The notes below the pieces were generated by a model, which worked only from the letters and a program-made list of their open reading frames with translations, was not told the DNA's origin and did no database searches. From the NCBI GenBank assembly GCA_003254925.1, contig QANZ01001562.1, positions 1 through 64,000 on the forward strand: a stretch of DNA of 64,000 bases, read 5' to 3'. The stretch's first letter is position 1. Each line of letters begins with the position of its first letter. Below are positions 25,839 through 39,475 of the stretch, in pieces. The stretch comes from Chamaecrista fasciculata (Eukaryota; Streptophyta; Magnoliopsida; Fabales; Fabaceae). The position numbers were made by a program, and so were the translations under genes.

Positions 25839-26471
25839 ATTCAATCTTTCGAATGTAGTTGTAGTCAATTTAATTGTTCAAAGATATATGTATTTTTGTA
25901 TTTTTATATTATTTTTGAATATTATTAACAAATTAATAATAATATGTAAATAAAAAAATTAATTATTGTACTAATTAAATGATTTTAAAACACACTTCTA
26001 AAATTCAAATTGATAAAAACATCTTACATCTTTAGTTGTTTAAGCTATATATATATTACTAGAGGCTTTGCGTGCCCTAATGAGCACGCAAATATGTATG
26101 TAAAATAAATGAGGGACTAAATTGTTAACTCATTAAAAAAGAAGGGATCAAATAATAATTTTTCTCTTATTATTAATTTTGTACTATAATTTTAAAATGT
26201 GGACGACCAGAAAAGGGTGGAGCCATATAATATAAGATATATATATATATATAATATATATATAGCTTAAACAACTAAAGATGTAATATGTTTTTATCAA
26301 TTTGAATTTTAGAAGTGTGTTTTAAAATCATTTAATTAGTACAATAATTAATTTTTTTATTTACATATTATTATTAATTTGTTAATAATATTCAAAAATA
26401 ATATAAAAATACAAAAATACATATATCTTTGAACAATTAAATTGACTACAACTACATTCGAAAGATTGAAT
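25839..26471. repeat. Near-perfect 220-bp inverted repeat flanking a Helitron-like insert
   Basis: The left arm is 25839-26058 and the right arm 26252-26471, each 220 bp. Compared by eye, they differ at a single position (AAGATGTT versus AATATGTT). The 193-bp loop contains the Helitron-like element at 26059-26237 plus an AT run. The inner edge of the left arm coincides with the Helitron 3' boundary, and the outer edge of the right arm abuts a single N (26472). It is either a very recent inverted duplication or an assembly artefact. Confidence 0.9.
26059..26237 (-). mobile_element. Small non-autonomous Helitron-like element
   Basis: On the minus strand it starts TCTTATATTATATGGC after a host A. 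It ends with the hairpin GCGTGCTCATTAGGGCACGC followed by AAAGCCTCTAG and a host T. Those are the A/T insertion site, 5' TC, subterminal hairpin and 3' CTAG expected of Helitrons. At 179 bp it has no coding capacity. Two related copies lie at 28020 and 43976. Confidence 0.75.
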
Positions 26472-26912
26472 NTAACCCAAAAAAAAAAAGAATATATACA
26501 CATATAATCCCCAGGCCATATCCAATATCCTGATCCTGAGTAAACTTTACATAAAATTAATTGGCCGGTGTGCCCCCATTTTTCTGTTTTTAAATACTTA
26601 GTTTGATAGCGATGTAATTCACTTAAGAGTTAAGATTATATTCTCTTATATAAGGATGAATTTAACTTTTAATATTTTATGATGATATTTGAATGAAATA
26701 ATTTTTAAAAATTGAAAACTTAATCTGAAGAATATATAAATTAAGAAACACTTCTTTTATTCATTTTGAAATCAAAATTACGTTTCTTTTTGCTCTACCT
26801 TTTAGATACATGCATATATGTATGTATATGTATAAGTGTGTTATATATATATATGAGTGGTATATGTATATGTATAAGTGTGTTATATATATATATGTAT
26901 ATATATACATCC

Positions 26913-27060
26913 CAAGGTTGCAAATTGCGATTATGATTACGTTGTGTGTTTATTGTAATTGTGAGTGTTACAATCGTTGTGATTTGATGCAAATTGCGTG
27001 TCACTGCAACTACAATATTATGATTGCAATTACAGTTACAGACTGCAATTTACAACCTTG
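26913..27060. mobile_element. MITE-like element with 16-bp inverted ends
   Basis: The ends CAAGGTTGCAAATTGC and GCAATTTACAACCTTG are inverted repeats with one mismatch. The 148-bp interior is rich in short inverted GCAATTAC/GTAATTGC motifs. No clear target-site duplication was found, so the superfamily is unassigned. Confidence 0.55.
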
Positions 27061-27542
27061 CATGCATGTACACTACTATTCGTGCGTACGAATATTTTGT
27101 ATAGACATTTGTATACAATATTATAGGGTCATAAAACATATTGATAAAAATATACAAAAAAATGTGAGTTGAAGTTTCAGGGGATGGATCCAATGCAGTG
27201 AGTTTCACTGTAGTGAATCTGCGGTGTAATACAATGATGAATTGTTTTAAACAAAACGCAATATTAAAACACTGCATTTTGCCTTGTTTGTGTCACACTG
27301 CAAATCCAGATCCACTCTCATATTTTGGGCTTTAGCCCTTTTGATGGCGAAAAAAGATTCCAATATTAAAATTTTCTTAGTAAACGATTTATAAAGATTT
27401 AAATTTATATAAATACTCACTAAGTTTGATTTAAATGCACGTTTAATTTAACTCGACGAACATTCGAAATTAAATTTATTTAAACTTTTTTTTTTTTTTA
27501 AATGCATGTGGAATGGATAAGTCTTACTGTAGGATGCCCTAA

Positions 27543-27813
27543 GAATAACTGGTTGGCTTCACGCTCTTATATCGAGCGTGAGGAGGGCGTGTTGAAGTCT
27601 CACATTGCTTAGTTAAATAACTTTCTAATTCTACATATATACCGAGGCAACCCTTTCCTCTTAAAAGTTCTTTTGGGATGAGGAATAACTGGTTGGCTTC
27701 ACGCTCTTATGTCGAGCGTGTTGAAGTCTCACATTGCTTAGTTAAATAACTTTCTAATTCTACATATACACCGAGGCAACCCTTTCCTCTTAAAAGTTCT
27801 TTTGGGATGAGTT
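27543..27813 (+). repeat. Tandem duplication of a 130-140-bp LTR-like unit
   Basis: The second copy (from 27683) repeats the first, from GAATAACTGGTTGGCTTCAC to CTTTTGGGATGAG. It lacks only an 11-base segment after the GAGCGTG palindrome. The unit contains TGTTGAAGTCTCACATTG, a phrase like those that open several small plant LTR elements. It may be a tandem LTR fragment; no primer binding site is visible. Confidence 0.7.
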
Positions 27814-28019
27814 AGGTCTTTCTAACCATTTTACAATCACCTTACTTATTTTTGTGAATATTTATTTACTGACATAATGATTGAAAGAATATATCAAAAA
27901 ATTATTTTGTCATGCTTTAATTTTCTAACGTACAAATGTCCATTGTGCGCTGCAATCAGCTTGTCATGTATCATGAATACATTTAGAGTAATGCATATAT
28001 ATATATATATATATATATA

Positions 28020-28162
28020 CTAGGGGCTTTGCGTGTCCTAACGGGCACGCAAATATGTATGTAAAATAAATAAGGGACTAAATTGTTAACTTAGTAAAGA
28101 AAGAGAGACCAAATAGTAAATTTTCTCTTATTTTTAATTTCATAGACTATAGTTTTAAACAT
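28020..28162 (-). mobile_element. Helitron-like 3' half, cut off at a single N
   Basis: On the minus strand it ends GCGTGCCCGTTAGGACACGC then AAAGCCCCTAG, before a host T. It matches the 26059 element along its 3' part. The similarity stops at the N at 28163, so the missing 5' part may be lost in the assembly. Confidence 0.7.
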
Positions 28163-28320
28163 NTATCTAATGAATTAACTGTCTAAAAAAGCTTATACAA
28201 TTTTAAAAAAACTAACTAATATAATCTAACAATTTAGCTAAACTTATCTATCTAAAAAATTGACTAATTAATATTATATACAAAATTTACTAATAACATT
28301 ATATCTAACATATTAACTAT

Positions 28321-28526
28321 TTTTTTTTTTTGGTAATAGAAAGTTTTAGGTGAGTTGGGCCCCGGGGGCTCACCAAGGCCAGGGCAGGCCTCAAGGCTCT
28401 ATGAGCGCTTACAGAGGTACTTACAGATCGCCTACCAACAAGGCCCTCACATCAGCAGCGGGATTCGAACTCACGACCTTGTGGGTTATGAGTTGACTCC
28501 TTACCAACTGGGCCAACCTTTGTTGG
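28321..28526 (-). mobile_element. tRNA-derived SINE with intact target-site duplication
   Basis: On the minus strand it begins with a Pol III A box (TTGGCCCAGTTGGTAAGG) and a B box (GAGTTCGAATCCC) in tRNA-like spacing, runs about 205 bp, and ends in a short A tail (T run at 28321-28331 on the plus strand). It is bounded by the direct repeat CTAACATATTAACTATTT (left at 28305-28322, right at 28527-28544), a textbook SINE insertion. It is the same family as 5685-5873. It is not a tRNA gene, because the tRNA-like part has no matching acceptor stem. Confidence 0.9.
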
Positions 28527-28544
28527 CTAACATATTAACTATTT

Positions 28545-28995
28545 AAAATATGATCAACTAATACACTATCTAAAAATTCACTAACATTATTTAATAAATT
28601 AACTCAAAATTATCTCTCTAAAAAATAACTAATTTTTTCTAAAAAAAATCGGCGAAAAAGAACTATTATCTAAAAAATTTAATCAACATTATCTAAACAA
28701 TCAACTACCATTATTTCACTAACTGAAATACTAAACCAACATTAGTTAAAAGTTAACCAACAATGGCTAAAAAATTAATTAAAATTTTCTAACAAATTAA
28801 GTAATATGATCTAAAATAAATTAACTAGCAGTATCTCAAAAATTAAATATTATCATTATTATTATTATTTTTTCCATATATAGTCTATAAATTATATATA
28901 TATATATATATATAGTGATTGAGACGTAGAAATACATAAGAAGCTGTCATAGAATTAAGTAAGCATAGGGCATATATACATACATATATATACAT
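28545..28995. other. AT-rich upstream region of the spermidine synthase-like gene
   Basis: An array of loosely repeated phrases of the form AACTA-ATTATCTAAAAAAT runs from about 28180 to 28860, interrupted by the SINE. The promoter of the next gene probably lies at 28870-28995, but no convincing element stands out. Confidence 0.5.
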
Positions 28996-33084
<4,089 letters not shown>

Positions 33085-33649
33085 AATTATGAGCAATATG
33101 CATGAAGCTAAGGAAGCAATTTGTCGGCAACGATCGATTCTGCCACAATTCATGCAGATTATATTCCGACATGAATAATCTTTCCCACTTACATGACAGG
33201 GATCATTGTTGTGTCTGGGGATTCTTTTTTTTGTTGAAATTTTTATGTACTTTTTGTTGTTCCCCAAATAATGTTTGTGTTTGATTTTTCCTTCACAAAC
33301 ACTATTTCTTGCCTTCATTAATTAATTCATTGCATTATTTGTTATCCAAAAAAAAAATGTATCCCATCCATATATATATGTATGCCTTACCTACAATTGG
33401 CATTAACCACATCATCATGCCATCAATGAATAATTAATATTGATTCATCATTTCTAGATCTTCATAATTCCCAACATCTCTGTTTTTCAATCATTACATT
33501 CATGCAATGCAATCACTAACGTTAACTAATTAACTTTCAACACCATTTTATTTATATGTATGTACACATACATAAGACCCACCAACCCTTTCCCGGCCAG
33601 TCCAAATATTAATCTATAGTTTAATACTATCAGAAACTTTTAACTACTT

Positions 33650-33680
<31 letters not shown>

Positions 33681-34540
33681 TCCAAGCTATTAAATGATTC
33701 TTTAAGGTGTGCCTTTAAAGTAGATATTAGATAAAACAAGACTTGTGTATTTTTTTTTCTAAATCGATATCTAGTTATGGGAAGAATAATTAATTCTTTT
33801 ATCATGGGTTTTCAATTTAAAGATAAATAAATGCTTTTCATATTTAAAGATGATATTTGAATTTTCATTATTGATTAAGAAATCAAGTAAGGAACCATTT
33901 GGTCACGGTATTACACTCTTGTGATTAGATAAAGTTATTTATATATTTGCTATAACATTTTTCAAATAAAACTTGTGACGAAAAAAAGATACAAACAATT
34001 TTATCTAAATTTTTTATGTTAGATAAACCCAAAATTAAAAGTGTGTAGATTGTCAATGTCATGTTTTATTATGAAAAGTATGCGTATAATTAGCGTTAAA
34101 TAATAAGAAATAAAGGGTTCAATTTTGTATGTTCAATTTTGTATGTTGACAACTAATGTTATAAACTACGTGCGTTTGGACTGGGAAGTTAAGTTAAAGG
34201 AGGATAAAGGAATGAGAGAGGTAATAAAGGAGAGGTAAATGATTTGTGTTATAAAGGAGGTTTTTAGTAAATGTTGTTTGGGAAAATGAGAGATAAATGA
34301 GGAATTATGATGTGAAATTATTTTAAAGGGTATGTAATGATTGTGGTAGGTTGAAATAATTGTATTGGTATTTTAAATTTATATAGGGGTAAAAATGGTA
34401 AAAATAAAGGAGAATAAATGAGTGTTATTTTGGTGTTAATAAAGTAGTATGATGTAATGATTGTCTCGAAAATTGTGCTAAAAGAGAAGTTAATGAAGGA
34501 GATTTTTGGAGTGGTAAGGTAAAGGAGGATGAAGGTGTCA
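33085..34540. other. AT-rich intergenic downstream of the SPDS-like gene
   Basis: The first 250 bp are likely 3' untranslated. Purine-rich AAAGGAG/GATAAAGG phrases start near 34190 and recur near 36060-36200 and 37750, suggesting they belong to one older, interrupted element. No gene is visible. Confidence 0.5.
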
Positions 34541-35640
34541 ATGTGGAACCAAAATGTAATTTTTGAGTACTGAATTGTAAAATTTTGGGACTAGATTATA
34601 TATTTTTCCTGTTTACTGTCTTTTAATTTTATTTTAAAATTTTAATACTACAAAAAATATTACCCATGAATATAATAGAGAAGGGACCAAAATGTATATT
34701 TTCTGGGGTATGAATTATGTATTTTTCTAAATTTTGTTCTTCAGTAGTTGCAGAACCAAAAATATTAGCCATATATATATTGAATGATGGACCAATATGT
34801 ATATTAGTTTTATATGAATGATACATTTTTTCTCAATAGTGTATAGTACAAAAAATATTATCCATACATATACAGGAAGAGTGACCAAACTATAAAGTTT
34901 TGGATTCGAGAATTATAATTTTTTTCTTATATTGATTTTTTTTTCACCACAAAAAAATTACTCATGTGTTAGAGTAGGGACCAAACTGTAATTAAATTTT
35001 TACACCACCAAAAATATTACCTTGGAATAATTATATTAGTGCACGAGGGACCATAATGTATATTTTTAGGATCTGATTACACTAAAAAAAGTATTATTGA
35101 AGTTGGACTGATCTGTAATTTTTGTTGTCGAATGAGATAACAAAAAATGTTATCCATATACTCAAAACAGAAGACGCTAAATTATAACAAACAACAAAAA
35201 ATATTATTAAAGTTTTGGGAATTGAATTATGTTTTTTTTTTCTATTTTAAATTTTGTTTTTATATTTTTACACTTCAAAAAATATTACTTATATATAGGC
35301 CAAAGTCCTATTTTGGTCCCTCAGTTATGCTCAATGTTCCAAATTGGTCCCTCAGTTATTTTTTGTCTCAGAGAGAGTGGACCAACTGTGTCAAATTTTA
35401 GAAAACTGAGGGACCAATATGGAACAAAAAATAATTGAGGGACCAAATTAGGACTTTGGCCCTTATATATATACCGAAGGAAGGCCCAAATTGTAAAGCT
35501 TTGGGGGATGAATTATATATTTTTTCCCATTACTTTAAATATGTTCATAGATTTTTACACCACAAAAAATATTGCCCATATATATACTGTAGGAGGGACC
35601 AAAATTTATATTTATTTGGGTCTTGATTATATATTTTATC
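34541..35640 (+). repeat. Degenerate tandem array, unit about 100-120 bp
   Basis: At least eight diverged copies share the phrase CAAAAAATATTACCCATA, followed by TATATA, a purine segment and GGACCAAAATGTATATTTT. Spacing varies with indels. A small MITE (35297-35461) is inserted in one unit. The array has no coding potential. Confidence 0.7.
35297..35461. mobile_element. Short MULE-type MITE
   Basis: The ends GGCCAAAGTCCTATTTTGGTCC and its inverse (GGACCAAATTAGGACTTTGGCC) are bounded by the 9-bp direct repeat CTTATATAT (35288-35296 and 35462-35470). It is 165 bp long. Confidence 0.8.
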
Positions 35641-36201
35641 TCATGGATCAAAATATAATGTAAATAACATGGACTTAATTATTTTATTTTAAATTTTGAC
35701 TCTTAAAAATATTATTAAAATAATTGAAAAAATAGAGGAAGGAATACCAATATATCAAAAATTATATATTTTGATGACTCAAGTATTGACTTATTGAGTT
35801 GGTATAATTTCAAGGACTAAAATCATTTTTTAAGTAAATTAATATAAATTATATATAATATAAATTATATATAATATAATATAATATAAGTGAGAGAGAG
35901 AGAGGAGTGTGAGTAAGAAAAAAAATAGTAAGAAAAGATGAATGGAGAGAGAAAATTGTAAGGATAATAAATAAAAATATTTTAATATATAATTTACAAA
36001 TACATCCTTTGAGTATTTTATTATTTTATAGTAAAAAGTATGTAATTATAGGTAGTTGAGTAGGGATATGTTAATAATTTGAGAAGATAAAAGAGAGATA
36101 AAGGAGATATAAATGAGAAAAATAAAGGAGTGAGAGATAACTGTGAAACAAACAAGATGTTTTACTATAAATCTAGTATTAAAGGAGTATTGGGAGATTT
36201 T

Positions 36202-37724
36202 TGTTGGGGTTCTTTTGTTTTTTCAAATTCTCACATTGGTCAAGTTAGAAAAGTTGAGTGGGTGAGGAAGCTATAAATAGAGAGGGCTTTTCACCTTAAG
36301 AGGCACCACAACTTACATAGAAATCCTAATGAGTGTATTGGGGTTTGGGTAGTTGTGAGTCATTTTTGAGAGAGGGTTTGTAATTTTTCCGGTAAAAAAT
36401 TGTATTGAGGAGGGTTTGTAATTTTTCCGTGCAAAAATTACAAATAGTGAAGTTTGTCCTATAGGGGGACCGTGGAGTAGGTCTTGAGGCACCGAACCAC
36501 GTTAAAGATTTGTGTTCGTTTCTCCGTTTCCTCTTCTTTTATTTCTTGTGTGGGTTGCGCTTCCGCCCAACAAGTGGTATCAGAGCTGAGGTTGAAGTCC
36601 AAGGAGGAAGAAGGGAGAGGAAGGAGCAAGTGGGTCAGCAGAAGGTTCCGGCACTGCAAGATCAAGAGAGGTTGGTTCAGTCTAGCTTTTGATTTTAATT
36701 CCAGTTTTGAAGTTAGTTTTCTGGAATTTGGAGTGGTTGTCTGTTAGACTGTTTGTGGTTGTTGGTTGCTTGTGGTGCTGGTTATTGGCTGTCTGTTTTG
36801 TGGTGTTGGTTATTGGTTGTCTGTTGGTATGATGATGACCGTGAGGTTTTAAAGTTCCGTTATTTGATGGGAGAGCGGACTTTATGTTGTGGCAATGCAT
36901 GATTTAGGACTATTTGGTTGGAGGGTCTGAATATGCAGTGTATGATGAGTAATGGAGAGGGATATGTGGTGCAACGAGGAGATGTTGTGCAAGTGATGAG
37001 ATGTTACGTTGGCAACGAAGAGGTGCTGCACAAGCAAGAAGAGATGTCATGCAGGTGAAGAGATACCGTGCTGACGATGCTATGCAAGCGACGAGGAGAT
37101 GCCACGTACGTGATGAGAGGATACTGTGTTGGTGACGAGGAGATGCTACACAAGCAAGAAGAGATGTCATGCAGGTGAAGAGATGCCGTTCTGACGATGC
37201 TGTGCAAGCGACGAGGAGATGCCACACAGTTTATTTGAGGGAGGACTAGAGTGTTCTCCGAGAATAGATGAAGATCAGAAAAGCTGAGAATGTAGAGATG
37301 TCAGTTTTTCTGATAGAGTTTGATTATGTGAGACTTTGAATAAAGGGAGGATTTATTGGGGTTCTTTTGTTTTTTCAAAGTCCCACATTGGTCAAGTTAG
37401 AAAAGTTGAGTGGGTGAGGAAGCTATAAATAGAGAGGGCTTTTCACTTTAAGAGGCACCACAACTTACATAGAAATCCTAATGGGTGTATTGGGGTTTGG
37501 GTAGTTGTGAGTCATTTTTGAGAGAGGGTTTGCAATTTTTCCGGTCAAAAATTGTATTGAGGAGGGTTTGTAATTTTTCCGTGTAAAAATTACATATAGT
37601 GAAGTTTGTCCTAGAGGGGGACCGTGGAGTAGGTCTTGAGGCACCGAACCACGTTAAAGATTTGTGTTCGTTTCTCCGTTTCCTCTTCCTTTATTTCTTG
37701 TGTGGGTTGCGCTTCCGCCCAACA
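36202..37724 (+). mobile_element. Complete small non-autonomous LTR retrotransposon (TRIM-like)
   Basis: Two 371-bp LTRs (36202-36572 and 37354-37724) differ at about 11 positions by eye (near 3 percent). Each begins T(G/A)TTGGGGTTC, contains a CTATAAATAGAG box and ends CCAACA. A primer binding site complementary to initiator Met tRNA (TGGTATCAGAGC) lies at 36575-36586, and a polypurine tract (AAAGGGAGGA) precedes the right LTR. Flanks share the 5-bp duplication ATTTT. The 781-bp interior has no gag or pol, only 120-bp tandem repeats near 36970-37225. At 1523 bp it is somewhat longer than most TRIMs. Confidence 0.93.
36970..37227 (+). repeat. 120-bp tandem repeats inside the TRIM-like element
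   Basis: CAAGCAAGAAGAGATGTCAT recurs at 37031 and 37151, exactly 120 bp apart, and a more diverged partial unit precedes it. The rearranged GACGAGGAGATGC phrases give open frames on the minus strand that are repeat by-products. Confidence 0.85.
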
Positions 37725-38605
37725 ATTTTTACTATAAATCTAGTATTAAAGGAGTATTGGGAGATAAATGAGGGATAAAAGAATATAAAGGCACATCCAA
37801 ACACACCCGGCTAGTTAATTAAGCATTTACATTTCCATAATGAGTTAATGTCTCACACACAGGTATGCTAACTTCTAATCATTTTATTGTATCTACAGTA
37901 TTTTAAATGCATCTGGCTAGTTAATTAATCTTACAAAAGCATTGGAAGTTTTGTTCAATCCAAAACTATAATTAGCTGTCTGATTACTGAATCAAAATTG
38001 GAGAAAAACGAAAGGCGTTAAATCATGGAAGATGTGTATTATTAGTACAGATGAACATGCGAGCAATACCACCATGTTGGCTGCTTAATTTATGAATTGT
38101 TTTTCCCCTCGTTAGGTCTCACTGATCGTATCAAATATCAATTTGGTCCTTATTTACAAAAGAAAAATGTGATAAAGGCAACAGAAGAAATTCCAAAAGT
38201 TCGATTCCTTCTTTCTTATGGTTTTTAAAACACTTATTTTTCCATAAAAACGAAAATACAGAACAAATTATCAAACGTACGCTTTTCTTTTCTTTTTTCT
38301 GATTGAAAAACCAAATTAAATATTGCGTAAGATACCACGATGGCCTATAATTCTCACCGAGATTATAAATTCATCATACCTCGTAAGAATTTAACATGCA
38401 TATTCTAGAGTAGGAAGCTCAGTTTATCAGACTGATTATGTGAATTATGGAAAGATGCTGAAGGATGTGGCTTACCCATTCTTGAGCTCAATCTTTAGTG
38501 AACTTAGATGGAATAATTACAATAAAGAACCCTGTAAACATTATTATAATTATCACCAAAAGAAAAAGAAGAGAAGAAACTCACTCGAGAAAAAAGAAAA
38601 CAGTA
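37725..38605. other. Intergenic
   Basis: The first 39 bases after the LTR repeat the sequence just left of the element (see findings). No gene is recognised. Confidence 0.5.
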
Positions 38606-38760
38606 TCTGGTTTATCAGTGGGGTGATCAGGTTCATGCTTTGTTACACGGAGGAGTGACCACTGATCACCCAACTTCAAATACCCAATAAATCTACAGAA
38701 TCCAGAGCTCTTGCTGTAAAGATTTGTAAAAAATTATACCTCATCTTTTAGGATCAAAAC
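38606..38760 (+). pseudogene. Relic exon of a spermidine synthase-type gene
   Basis: The sequence after an AG at 38609 translates SGVIRFMLCYTEE before a stop. That matches the SPDS/thermospermine synthase motif SGVIGFMLCSTEGP better than the nearby intact gene does ([14 protein letters not shown]). The DNA also resembles exon 8 at 30628. Upstream exons were not found, so this is an isolated fragment about 5.5 kb from the SPDS-like gene. Confidence 0.45.
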
Positions 38761-38915
38761 TTTCCCTTGCAGTTGCAGGAGTGCACGCAGGACTATTACA
38801 AGTATGAGAACTTAGTTAAAATATTTTTAACGATACTCCTCTGATGCAATAAAGTTTTGGGGGAGTGCAACTGCAATTATATGCAGAATGTTAATTAAAA
38901 TCAGGTAATGAAAAT

Positions 38916-39282
38916 CAAATTTCCTGAGAGTGCCAGAAAAATCTATTCTTCATCCAATAAGTTATACTTATTCAATACAGAAAAAGGCATTGGAAGACTT
39001 CAAGTTCCTATGGAGTAGTTTACAATCTACAGACAAGAAAAAGGGAAACAAATTGTAGTTCACAAGTATGTAACACTTTTACAGGCATGGAAATGAAATT
39101 CAAATTTCCTGAGAGTGCCAGAAAAAATTATTATCCTTCATCCAATAAGTTATACTTATTCAATACAGAAAAAGGCATTGCAAGACTTCAAGTTCCTATG
39201 GGGTAGTTTACAATCTACAGACAAGAAAAAGGAAAAAAAAAATGTAGTTTACAAGTATGTAATACTTTTACAGGCATGGAAA
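38916..39282. repeat. 185-bp direct tandem duplication
   Basis: CAAATTTCCTGAGAGTGCCA starts at 38916 and again at 39101. The copies stay alignable with few differences to TTTTACAGGCATGGAAAT. It lies just downstream of the membrane-protein gene's stop and may be in or near its 3' untranslated region. Confidence 0.85.
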
Positions 39283-39475
39283 TTACCTGAAGGGCGCTGA
39301 AGCAGTCCAACTCCAACAAAAGAGGAGATGGATGCTTGGCATCACATGGTCTGATCATCAGTGACCATACAAAATCTAGCTTGATTGAAAGTCAAGGCAC
39401 TGACAAGAGATTCAAGCCATTGTTGAAATTATATTGCGTTGGCAAAAGTGACATCTTTGAAAGGGCAAAACTGTG

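Noticed and set aside
28440..28525. Possible tRNA gene (A and B boxes)
   Set aside because: There is no paired acceptor stem, an A tail and long direct repeats are present, and a second copy exists, so it is a SINE.
36910..37227. Cys/Ser-rich minus-strand ORFs with internal repeats
   Set aside because: They arise from the 120-bp tandem repeats inside the TRIM-like element and show no codon constraint.
34168..37810. A larger element framed by GTGCGTTTGGA and TCCAAACACAC
   Set aside because: The inverted ends are short and imperfect and no flanking duplication was found.
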